Positions 27,101-34,360 of a stretch of DNA of 64,000 nt are shown piece after piece (the first letter of the stretch is position 1; every line of letters begins with the position of its first letter). This DNA is from Gymnogyps californianus. Taxonomy: Eukaryota > Chordata > Aves > Accipitriformes > Cathartidae. The notes beneath the pieces were generated by a model. That model saw only the letters and a list, made by a program, of their open reading frames with translations. It did not search any database and was not told the DNA's origin. The position numbers were made by a program, and so were the translations under genes. The stretch is from contig NC_059487.1 in the NCBI RefSeq assembly GCF_018139145.2, positions 3,307,792-3,371,791 on the forward strand, written 5' to 3'.

Positions 27101-30100
27101 GTTTTCCAGCCCCTCAGGCCAAACCAAGAATCTCCAAACCCTTAAGCAGGCATCACCACGCTGCCCTGGGGCAGCGCCGTCTTCGTATCTCATCTGCAAC
27201 CAAACCCACAGTAGGACAATCAGCGTGATTACATGAAATCGGTTAATTTTGAGTCCAGCATGGCCTTGCTCTAAACAGCCCACAGCTGAAGATAGAGACT
27301 CCATCCACCAATGGAGAAGAGCCAAGGAGGTACATCTGAGGACAGGCTATGAGTCCCTCCTATCCCAGTTTGCACTTATATATGAGCATCCGAACACAGC
27401 AGCTGTTTGCACTACTGCCACAGCACTAACCATACTGGGAGAGGAAGAATTCCACCAAAGAAGTCAGGAAGGCACATGACCTGGGTGTGTCTGAGCTACA
27501 ACTACTCCCTTTACTTCTTGTTTTAATACCAGGTTTCTATTGCTGAAGACAGCTACACTTTCTGTGATGGAAAGCTACAACTATCATTGCCCTTGAAGGA
27601 GGGTACAAGATCTATAGCTTAATAAAATACAAGTACATTCAATGTATTTTATTACCTCCTTTAGGTGCACCTAATCTGTCTGATTTCCAGAAGCAGAACA
27701 TTGTACTGTCCAGCAATGCTTCCAAAATAATTAATATCTGCCAATCTATCATTCCACTCTCAGCACACGCAATGGGGAGATGACATGGATTGCTGAGGAT
27801 GCACCCCAGAAAGCCTCTCTGATTTTCAGGCCTGAGTGGGGCCACCCCTTTTCCCATGGAGAATCCCCATCAGGTAAAGGAGCTGTGCTGAGCCCCAGTA
27901 GTGCTGCAAGCATAAGCCAAACACATGGTAACTTTTCCATAACACTTCTCACTGCTGTAGAGCTTACTCAGATTCCCCTACGGAAGTAATCCCTCCAACA
28001 GTAGTAACGGGGGAACAGCAGCATTGGGTATGGCTGTTTGGTCACACGTGCAACATAGCTTTGACTGCAGCCTGCAGGCACACACCGCAAATGTGTATCA
28101 GTAAAAGCAACCTCCCAGTGGTGAGTTTTTGTTTTTTAAACAAATGGTGTGATTTAGGGATGCACTTTCACTACCAGAACAGTGTTGAAAGAGGCTGCAT
28201 CACTGGAAGTATGACAAGTCATCCAGGAAGTTACTAAAGAAATGAAGAGTCAGTTTGGCTTGGGACACTCAAAATCCTGAAGCCAGTGGGAGTAGTAGAG
28301 CTGAGTACGTTGTGCAGAAGCTGGTTACAATTAAGCACTTCTGAAAGTCTGGGTGTTAACAGCCAGCATCCTCAGTCACAGCATCTGTGCACGTGACTGT
28401 AATGGAAGACTGATACCTGTGAAGGTATCTAAAGAGAAAAACAAAACACAGTGCTGCTCTGGATTATGGAGATGAAGCACTTTGTTCTCAGCAGTTTAAG
28501 GCAAGATAATTTCTGCTAACAGAAGAGGTCCAGACCTTTACAGCAGAAACGCAACTGAAACACAGCTTCATCTGGCTTCATTTTTGACTCCGGGATGGCA
28601 CACTCCAGAATGAAGCACTCCATGGCAAGGAACAGCCACCAGATCAAGGTGCACCAGCAGCCCGCAGGGGCCCCAGGAACCCGCAGGCGTGGTCTTGTCC
28701 CATTTGGCCCCAACAGCACATTTAGACCGAACCAGTGTTTGACAATCTGTATCCTCTCTGGAAGGCTGCTGTCCAAAAACTATTTCCAGTTTCCTAATAA
28801 AAACCTCCAGAAGTGTGCTGGACTTTTTTGTTTTGGGGGTGTGTTTTGGGTTTGTTTTTTGTTTTTTATAAACATGCTCTATAGATGTTGGTTTTTTTAC
28901 TTACAGAAAGATTTATTGGAAGAAATCTCACAGCTACAAGCCCCTAAATCCTTTATTACATTTAAAAAAAAAAAATACCACCCTCTCCATTTTATCTTTG
29001 CATGTCATGTTTATTCTAGGCCCAGAATGGGAACTATAGGCAGTTATTCTTTTGTTTAAACAAAGCTCCAGTAAGCTCTGGCAGCCTTTACTATCTTTGT
29101 TTCTCCTTTCTAGATGTGTTATTTCATATGCAAGCATAAGAAAGCAGAAAATTGATACACTCTCCCAAAGATGGCAGAAGCCAGCAGCACCCTGCTAAGC
29201 ACATGCACTTAGGCTACAGGGAGGCTAAAAATAGCGTGCAAAGCTCTACCTCCTGCCCCTGCTCCCTGGCCCCACCAGGCACCACCAGTACTGCAGCTGG
29301 GGTGACTGGTTTGAGAAACAAAGGCAAGAAGTTAGTGCTTCAGCTATGTACAGGTTACATAGAGGACAGGCTTCATCCAGGTACCTTCACACCCTGGGGT
29401 GTAATTAGAGCAAGTTTTGTAATAGGTGGTGTTCTTTTTGAATTCCCACCTGGTTATATTTTTACCTCCACAAGCTGCCCAGGCTGATGTTTATATGAGA
29501 TTATTAACAGGCACTTCAGCACAGAACCAAGGGTTTGTCCATGCGACGCAGGTACGCCTACAGCACAGTGAAGGCATACTGTGCTCCTGCTCTAACACTA
29601 CCCACCACAGACAAAGTCCTCAGCACTGCTTCAAGTCCCCTGCAAGTGCCCTCAGTGTCCCGGCTAGCTTGTCCAGTGCATTTCACCTGCAAGGCCCATG
29701 AAAGCCACCGTCAGTATTCACCTGCACAGTAACCAGTGTTACTGACTTCAGCCTTTCCATGCAATTAGGAAAGAGATTGCGCTTTTGAGCACAGCACTTT
29801 CAGAAACATTTCCTGGAGCTTCTGTTCCTTTTTAGGCCATATCAGCACTACCAAACAGAGAAAGAGGAATCAAAAGCAGCAGAAACAGAAATACTTGTAA
29901 TGTTCACAAGCAGCAAGAGATATCATAGTGAAACAGGCAACAGGGAAAATGCAAGTGTTTCCTACCGACTCAGGATGGTAATTTTGAACTACATAGTCCT
30001 AACAGCACCAGGAGGACGATACCACGACAGTAAACATCACTTACATACAAGTTCTGCAGCATGAAGCAATCCCATGTACTGCCCTTTGTGCTGAAAGGGC

Positions 30101-33100
30101 AATTCCACGTGGCTTGGGATTAGACTCTCTGAGTGGAGCCAATGTGGGCAGTCCTAGACTGTTGGTGGTGCAGGAACCTTCAGAGCAGCTTGGCCATAAC
30201 AGATCCAGATGAACTGCTCGCTCCTTGCAGTCCATGCAAAACTTGAGACAGCTACAGTCAGCAGTGCACGGCAGCTCCAAGTTTTGTCAGGACACATCTC
30301 TTCTCAGAGACACTCAGCAATGCCTTGAAACATTATTCATGTTTTCCCTAATTTCTCTTCTCTGAAAGCAAAGACCACGGTCTTGTATCTTTTCAAAGCT
30401 CTCAGAGCTGGGCAGTCACTGATACCTTGGTATAAGCTCAGCACTTTTTCCCATCTAGCAGGCTACAGACTTTCTTAGAAGCAAGCAAGTGGCCAAGGTA
30501 TTTAAAAAAAAAAAAAATTCCAAGTTTTTCCCAGGAATCCTCTTTGGCTTTCAGAAGCTCTCATTTCTTTTTTGACCTTTCATACAGTGTGACAAGTCTC
30601 AAGTGTTTTAGGAAAGCAGGCTTGTTCAATAGAGTGTTAAAGGCAAAATGTGACAGGACAAGACGACAGCAATTGCATTTTGTTATTGAAGAAAAGCGTG
30701 TGTCCAGAGAGGCATGCGCACGCTCCTACAGGAGTAATTTTACGAGCCACAACCCTTAGCCCCGCTTCCTCAAGACCTCAGTGCCACAAGTTCGCAGATC
30801 AGTACCGCACGTCACATTCAGCGTGCCTCTTCCATCCCTCCCACCGACATTCCCAGCAGACCGCTCCAGACACCCCTGTGCCAGGTCACCTGTGACAGAA
30901 CCATGCTATCCCAAAGAGTTTATCCCAAATAGTCAGGGAAAACTGTCTGCCAAGGAGGAAGAGAGACCTTATTTTTCAGCACTGTGAACACCACGACTGA
31001 CAGACACCCACCATTTTAACATCCGCTCCAAGTTTTGCTCAGCATCACAAAAATCCCCACAAAGGCTGCCAGAATAACTAACAAGAAAAATCTTCACCAA
31101 GACCAAATGAAAGCCGTAGGCCACTGCCTAGCTGTCACCCAAAGATTTAGGTGCAAAAACAAGGATGCAGCCACTCCCTCCATAAACCCCAGCACAGCTG
31201 CCAGCGCTGGCCTGCCAAATGGCTTTGTCTGCTGGCACACCTTTACCTGAACGAGTTTACAAGGGAGTTTTCATTCAGAAGCTGCAGTCATTTTATATCT
31301 GAGTGAGTTAAAGAAGGTATTTAACTAGCAGGGAAGTGAATACCTTCCACCATTTCACCTGTGTCTTACCAATATGATTATTTGCTAGGTAGTATGTGTA
31401 ATTCTTTTACTGAAGCCATAGCTCTATGGATAGAAACTCTAGTATGAACCCAATTTTACAGTCACAGCCAGAACTACACTGGTATAAACATGTTCCTTTC
31501 CATAGCGGGGTAGCCCCGAGTCACCTTTACACCAGGTGACTGGGGGGGAACCCTTCAGCTGCACAAAATCACTCAGAGCAGCATAACTGTTCATCATTAG
31601 AGCATCTGGTATTTTTATTGCAATGACAGTAAGACTTCTCCAGCTGCTCTGCTGAAGGGAGTCACCATAACCCAACAAGTTATTGCATCCCTAACAAGTG
31701 GTACATTTAATTGTGCTTCTGTAATGCCACATACAGTCATACCGATGCAACATAAATGCACGCTAGTTCAAGGGAAACAGCAAAATGCACGGGTGGGCAA
31801 GGCAGTGTTCTCAGCTTGGCGACACAGCTGTGGTGCCAGCTGGGCTAGTTCAGCAGGGAGCATTAGTTCTGGATCTCAGACATCACCAGTGAAACCTATT
31901 TTGCATCAATACGAAAATTTCAAGTTTCACATGGCTTTTAACACTAGTAACTACTCGGGTAAAAAAATACAAACATACTTCAGATAGGGCTGGAAGTTAA
32001 CTTTTCTTCCCAAAGGTAACATAGAGAAGCCAGCCCTTCTGAAAGCATCACCGTGTTATACATGTTCAAGTGCAAGGAATCAATATATAAGCTCAGGTTT
32101 TAGGAGAACCTTTCTGCCACAGGAGTGGAAACTTGCCAGACTCACAAAACGTGAAGACGGGAGAGCTGGGTTTTATTAGCTATTTGCTGTTGGATGTTAG
32201 CTGTTCCTCATCCCATGTCTCTCCCCACACCTACGTACTTCACTCGGGAAATGTGGCACCTGCCTCAACACCGTCTGACTGCTCTTAGCTTTTAGCAGGT
32301 ACAACTGCAAAGGCAGAGCTGGAAGTCAGGAGCTCCCCACTGCTATGCTGGGCCACTTCAGTGCATCCCAGGATGGGCAGAGAAGCTCCACTGCACAGCT
32401 CTCCTCAAACGCACAGAAAGCAAACACCTGCTGTACCTATGTAAAGATTAAAGCCTCTCAGGTTTTACCATGTTTTAATTCACCTCGTAGAAATCAACAC
32501 TGTTTGTACGCTTTAGCATGATATTTACACACCTTCTACACCATAATAAAAACAGAAATTTACCAGTAAAAAGCAATTTTGTCCCCAAGTTTCTTCTCAT
32601 TGACATTTCTGTCCAGGAGGTTGTAGCAGATGTTGGTGGTCGCCCCTTTCATCCACTCAATGAAGATCTTCCCCTTTGTCACATCGAAGTTGTACTTCAG
32701 AAAGGGTCCCGTGTGCTGACTCTTCCAGTAAAACTCTTTAGCAATGTCACCCCAAAATTCTGCAAAGGCAACGGCCAGAGCTCGTGACCCACCAACAGGC
32801 ACAGATAAGGAAGACAACACTGGAAGGAACAAGAGGGGCAGCCCCCACACTCCTGCACCCCACGCGTGGGGGACTCGCCGCGGCACCGCGGTCCCAACGC
32901 CTCCACAACCCAGCCGCCCCCTCCTGCCCGCCCAGCCCCGCTCCCCCCCCCACCCCGCCAGCAGCCCCCGGAGGAACCGGCGGCGCCTTGCGGGAACCGC
33001 TCCCCCGCCGGCCTCCCCCGCCCCGCCGCGGCCCTCTCCCGGGGGCAGCGGGCACGGAGGGGGCTCCCGCCGGCGGCGCTCACCGTGCGGCTCCTCCACG

Positions 33101-33207
33101 GAGCGCTGGTAGAGGCGCTCGTAGTGGGACAGCGAGGGGACGTGCGCCGCCGGCAGCAGCTCGGGCCGCGGCCGGTACAGCCGGGCCTGCTCCTCCGGCA
33201 GCACCAT
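64..33207 (-). CDS. ACSS2: Acetyl-CoA synthetase, cytosolic/nuclear; complete 18-exon gene
   Basis: AMP-forming ligase joining acetate, ATP and CoA to give acetyl-CoA in cytosol and nucleus for lipid synthesis and histone acetylation (known for the family). Joining 33084-33207, 32564-32759, 14175-14266, 13516-13619, 13145-13217, 12260-12335, 10101-10215, 6470-6607, 6045-6215, 5055-5188, 4356-4488, 3858-3914, 3457-3537, 2903-3011, 2691-2759, 1288-1464, 403-477 and 64-191 gives an open frame of 683 residues, close to the 701 of human ACSS2. Visible motifs: P-loop [10 protein letters not shown] (297-306), [12 protein letters not shown] (338-349), FWQTETGG (447-454), hinge GRIDDMLN, and PKTRSGKI with catalytic Lys643. 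No mitochondrial presequence is evident, and the [12 protein letters not shown] block matches ACSS2 rather than ACSS1. All introns are GT-AG. The start sits in a strong Kozak context (GCC before ATG, G after). By alignment with human, Ser641 and Lys643 match the AMPK site Ser659 and acetylated Lys661. Confidence 0.97.
403..477 (-). CDS. ACSS2: ACSS2 coding exon 17
   Basis: Acceptor is a long T tract then GCAG/TCAGAG; encodes [13 protein letters not shown] to SLPKTRS plus one base; donor TCAG/GTAAGG. The exon ends inside the PKTRSGK catalytic motif. Confidence 0.97.
478..1287 (-). other. ACSS2 intron 16
   Basis: An 810-base intron. Its acceptor is preceded by a long T tract on the gene strand (A run at 481-495 on the plus strand). 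Nothing else recognised. Confidence 0.85.
1288..1464 (-). CDS. ACSS2: ACSS2 coding exon 16
   Basis: Acceptor CTTCCAG/GCCACT; encodes [15 protein letters not shown] to LTDELKKK plus one base; donor AAAG/GTAGTA. The exon ends in nine consecutive A bases (three Lys codons) just before the donor. Confidence 0.97.
1465..2690 (-). other. ACSS2 intron 15
   Basis: A 1,226-base intron. Apart from the CR1 fragment at 2293-2400 I see no other element. Confidence 0.85.
2293..2400 (+). mobile_element. CR1 LINE 3'-end fragment
   Basis: The run GAGCAGCCTGATCCAG, then GGTTGGATTAGGGACCACATGG and CCCAACCTCTGTGATTCCCTATG follows the remembered 3' end of avian CR1. It is a 5'-truncated, diverged copy in ACSS2 intron 15, antisense to the gene. 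Confidence 0.7.
2691..2759 (-). CDS. ACSS2: ACSS2 coding exon 15 (hinge)
   Basis: Acceptor ATTTTTAG/GTTGCA; encodes [14 protein letters not shown] to DMLNVS plus one base; donor [23 protein letters not shown] is the hinge between the large N-terminal and small C-terminal domains. Confidence 0.97.
2903..3011 (-). CDS. ACSS2: ACSS2 coding exon 14
   Basis: Acceptor ACCATCAG/GTATTT; encodes [14 protein letters not shown] to YYVTGD plus one base; donor GATG/GTAAGG. YVTGD holds the Asp that binds the ribose hydroxyls in the family. Confidence 0.97.
3457..3537 (-). CDS. ACSS2: ACSS2 coding exon 13
   Basis: Acceptor CATGGCAG/ACGTTC; encodes [14 protein letters not shown] to LEGEAEGYL; donor TACCTG/GTAAAG. 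Confidence 0.97.
3858..3914 (-). CDS. ACSS2: ACSS2 coding exon 12
   Basis: A 57-base exon. Acceptor CTTCGCAG/GGTGGC; encodes [19 protein letters not shown] exactly; donor TCTGCC/GTGAGT. Confidence 0.97.
4356..4488 (-). CDS. ACSS2: ACSS2 coding exon 11 (A5 motif)
   Basis: Acceptor TCTCTGCAG/GCACAG; encodes [16 protein letters not shown] to VDTFWQTET; donor [21 protein letters not shown] and FWQTET contact the adenine and the adenylate in solved homologues. Confidence 0.97.
5055..5188 (-). CDS. ACSS2: ACSS2 coding exon 10
   Basis: Acceptor TGCTCAG/TTTGAA; encodes [14 protein letters not shown] to KYGEEPVK plus two bases; donor [24 protein letters not shown] matches the family. Confidence 0.97.
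6045..6215 (-). CDS. ACSS2: ACSS2 coding exon 9
   Basis: Acceptor CCTTGTAG/GGTGTG; encodes [12 protein letters not shown] to [12 protein letters not shown]; donor GTGTTA/GTAAGT. Contains [14 protein letters not shown], the A4-type core motif near the acetate and adenylate pocket. Confidence 0.97.
6470..6607 (-). CDS. ACSS2: ACSS2 coding exon 8 (P-loop exon)
   Basis: Acceptor TTCTCAG/ACCTCC; encodes [14 protein letters not shown] to [10 protein letters not shown]; donor CCCAAG/GTATGC. Carries most of the ATP phosphate-binding loop (A3 motif); the following Gly is the first codon of exon 9. Confidence 0.97.
6608..10100 (-). other. ACSS2 intron 7
   Basis: A 3.5-kb intron of mostly unique sequence. 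I see no gene, no clear transposon and no long repeat. Confidence 0.7.
10101..10215 (-). CDS. ACSS2: ACSS2 coding exon 7
   Basis: Acceptor TTTTACAG/GGGCTT; encodes [16 protein letters not shown] to KRLCQDVQ; donor TACAG/GTATGC. A variable linker part of the N-terminal domain, diverged from the mammalian sequence. Confidence 0.95.
10650..11241 (-). mobile_element. Solo LTR of an avian endogenous retrovirus (copy 1), ACSS2 intron 6
   Basis: Read on the minus strand it starts TGTTCTGGTTTTGGCTGGGA and ends GGGGTTAAACCACGGCA, the ends of a common avian LTR family. It has a TATA-like TATATAAAC (10975-10983) and an ATTAAA signal (10776-10781), so it is oriented with ACSS2. The flanks GGCTT (10645-10649) and GGATT (11242-11246) look like a 5-bp target duplication with one change, which fits an ERVL-type element. 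The A/T-only stretch near 10785-10875 is internal to the LTR. No retroviral coding region lies beside it. Confidence 0.85.
11586..11715 (+). mobile_element. MIR-like CORE-SINE relic
   Basis: GCTTGGCTAAGTCATTTCACC followed about 25 bases later by TTTCTGTAAAATCTGATGAT matches the remembered MIR pattern (GGGCAAGTCACTTAACC ... CATCTGTAAAATGGGGAT). It is a very old, diverged copy in ACSS2 intron 6. Edges are approximate. Confidence 0.55.
12260..12335 (-). CDS. ACSS2: ACSS2 coding exon 6
   Basis: Acceptor TTTTGCAG/ATGCC; encodes [12 protein letters not shown] to EALQNCKD plus two bases; donor ACAA/GTAAGT (consensus). Confidence 0.96.
13145..13217 (-). CDS. ACSS2: ACSS2 coding exon 5
   Basis: Acceptor CTATCAG/TTTGCA; encodes [14 protein letters not shown] to SLLITA plus one base; donor GCAG/GTAAAA. 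Matches the FAGFS motif of acetyl-CoA synthetases. Confidence 0.96.
13516..13619 (-). CDS. ACSS2: ACSS2 coding exon 4
   Basis: Acceptor CTCCACAG/GCGTG; encodes [12 protein letters not shown] to RIGALHSVV; donor GTTGTG/GTAGGA. It carries the family block [14 protein letters not shown]. Confidence 0.96.
14175..14266 (-). CDS. ACSS2: ACSS2 coding exon 3
   Basis: A 92-base exon with no ATG and no long open frame around it, found by searching for the expected peptide. Acceptor TTTTCCAG/GGAAGG; encodes [13 protein letters not shown] to [10 protein letters not shown]; donor CCAAG/GTACAC. It restores the frame between exons 2 and 4. Confidence 0.96.
19298..19486. repeat. 189-bp segment with perfect 18-bp inverted ends
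   Basis: AGCAGGTTAAGAAGTTAC at 19298-19315 is the exact reverse complement of 19469-19486. The ends enclose 153 unique-looking bases. This could be a fossil non-autonomous DNA transposon or a chance palindrome; no clear target duplication is visible. Confidence 0.5.
21900..22492 (+). mobile_element. Solo LTR of an avian endogenous retrovirus (copy 2), ACSS2 intron 2
   Basis: It belongs to the same family as the copy at 10650-11241 but in the opposite orientation (antisense to ACSS2). It starts TATGCTGGTTTTGGCTGGGA (expected TG altered to TA) and ends GGGGTTAAACCACGACA. TATAAA is at 22176-22181 and ATTAAA at 22362-22367. A perfect 5-bp direct repeat GTCCA flanks it (21895-21899 and 22493-22497), the duplication size of ERVL-type integration. 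No internal viral genes remain. Confidence 0.9.
25385..25480 (+). repeat. Old interspersed repeat, family not named
   Basis: GCTGGGTCAGAACCAGGGTCCAGTG followed by TTTTGTCTCCAGAAGCAG resembles a repeat I recall from reptile and bird genomes with CTGGGTCAGACCAAAGGTCC and GTATCCTGTCTCC. I cannot assign a family, and edges are approximate. Confidence 0.35.
32564..32759 (-). CDS. ACSS2: ACSS2 coding exon 2
   Basis: Acceptor TTTGCAG/AATTTTGG; encodes [11 protein letters not shown] to KLGDKIAFY plus two bases of Trp. Donor ACTG/GTAAAT. This is the N-terminal acetyl-CoA synthetase domain, strongly conserved. Confidence 0.97.
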
Positions 33208-33480
33208 GGCGGGGCACCGGCGGCTCTGGGCGGGCGGGTGGCCGCCGAGCCCGCTTCAAAGCGGCGCGGAGCCGGGGGCGGGGACGGCGGAGGCCGCGGC
33301 CCGCCCTCACGGCGGCAGGGGCCGCAGCGCCGCCCCGGAGCGCCAGAGCCGGCCCGCCCGCCGCGGCGGGGGCCCGCGGAGCCCGGCAGGCCGCCCCGCG
33401 GCCGGAGCAGGCCCGGGCAGGCAGCGGCTCGCAGGGGCTCGCCACCCGGCTGCGGGTCAGCCGGCGGTGTGTCCCTGTCA
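32850..33480. promoter_or_regulatory. ACSS2: CpG-island promoter of ACSS2
   Basis: A very GC- and CpG-rich block covers intron 1, exon 1 and about 270 bases upstream of the ATG. GC boxes (Sp1-type) are visible at 33228-33238 and 33274-33284. I see no TATA box and no convincing sterol-response element, although ACSS2 is a known SREBP target. The exact start site cannot be set from sequence. Such islands can fire both ways, but I see no supported gene on the plus strand. Confidence 0.8.
33084..33207 (-). CDS. ACSS2: ACSS2 coding exon 1
   Basis: Starts [10 protein letters not shown] and ends SVEEPH plus one base. The donor is CACG/GTGAGC. This N-terminus is the least conserved part of the family. 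The AHVPSL and RSVEEP segments match ACSS2. Confidence 0.95.
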
Positions 33481-33945
33481 GCCGTGCGGTCCTGTCAGCC
33501 ATGACCACCCCGTCAGCCATGTTTCTTCCCACCCGCCACGTCCCGCTGTCAGCCATGTCCCCCCCGCCGGGGGTGTGCCGCTGTCAGCCCTGTCCCTTCT
33601 GTCACTGATGTCTCCTCCTGTCAGCCATGCCGCCTCCATTAGTGGTGTCTCCCCGTCAGTGGCATCCTCCCCATCAGCCATGTCCCCCTGTCAGCCATGC
33701 CACCTCCATTAGTGGTGTCTCCCCGTCAGTGGCATCCTCCCTGTCAGCCATGTCCCCTCCATCAGTGGTGTCCCCCTGTCAGCCATGTCCCCTCCATCAG
33801 TGGTGTCCCCCTGTCAGCCCGTGTCCCCCCATCATCAGCTGTGTTCCCCCATGCCAGCAGTGTTCCCCCATTAACAGTGCTGCCCCATCAGCCACATCTC
33901 CCTCGTCAGCGGTGTCCCGCATGAGCCATGTCCCCTCAAGACCAG
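33480..33945. repeat. GC-rich minisatellite next to the ACSS2 CpG island
   Basis: Degenerate tandem units built from GTCAGCCATGTCCCC and CCATCAGTGGTGTCCCC, roughly 32-36 bp. A 70-bp higher-order copy is clear: the segment starting at 33621 repeats almost exactly at 33691. The open frames across it are a by-product of the repetition. Confidence 0.85.
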
Positions 33946-34189
33946 TCCTCACCACTTTGCCAGGCACAGGGGAACAGCCCAGGGCGCCATCGATGAGATC
34001 CTCCTTCACCAGCCCCAAAACAGGCCCAGAGGCCGCGGCCACGCTTGGTGCCTGGCCCCCTGCAGAAAACAACCTTCATTTTGATTCACGACACTCCACT
34101 TCCCTGCCACTGGCTGGCTGGGTGAGTACAGTGAGCCACGTCAGTTCACTGAGCACCTTTCCCCCTGCAAAAAATTTTACAGATCTTGT

Positions 34190-34360
34190 GTAGTTAGTGA
34201 GAAATTAAACAACTTTTTCACCAAGAAGGCAGTCAAATGCTGGAACAGGGGCCCAGAGTGGCAGTAGGGTCTCAGCCCCCGAGCAACCAGCCCAGTTGGA
34301 GCAGGAGGTTGGACCTGGGGTCTCCCAAGGGACCAACGTGATTCCGTGAGTCTCTGGCCT
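34190..34360 (+). mobile_element. CR1 LINE 3'-end fragment
   Basis: GCAGTCAAATGCTGGAACAGG, GCCCAGAGTGGCAGTAGGGTC and GAGGTTGGACCTGGGG followed by CCAACGTGATTCCGTGAG match the 3' part of avian CR1. It is truncated and diverged, and lies between the genes. Confidence 0.7.

Larger units (their letters stand above)
14267..32563 (-). other. ACSS2 intron 2 (18.3 kb)
   Basis: The largest intron, more than half of the gene span. I identified a solo LTR (21900-22492), a 189-bp element with inverted ends (19298-19486), an old interspersed repeat (about 25385-25480), A/T-rich runs near 23520-23600, T-rich runs at 28820-28880 and A runs near 28965 and 30505. No coding exon of another gene is supported on either strand. 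A first intron-like regulatory role or a non-coding transcript cannot be excluded from sequence. Confidence 0.75.

Noticed and set aside
33208..33480. Sterol-response element in the ACSS2 promoter
   Set aside because: Known SREBP control made me look, but no good TCACNCCAC match is visible near the start codon.
32784..33608. Plus-strand 274- and 212-codon Pro/Ala/Arg-rich frames over the CpG island
   Set aside because: Composition is that of a GC-rich island and minisatellite; they overlap ACSS2 exons 1-2 in antisense.
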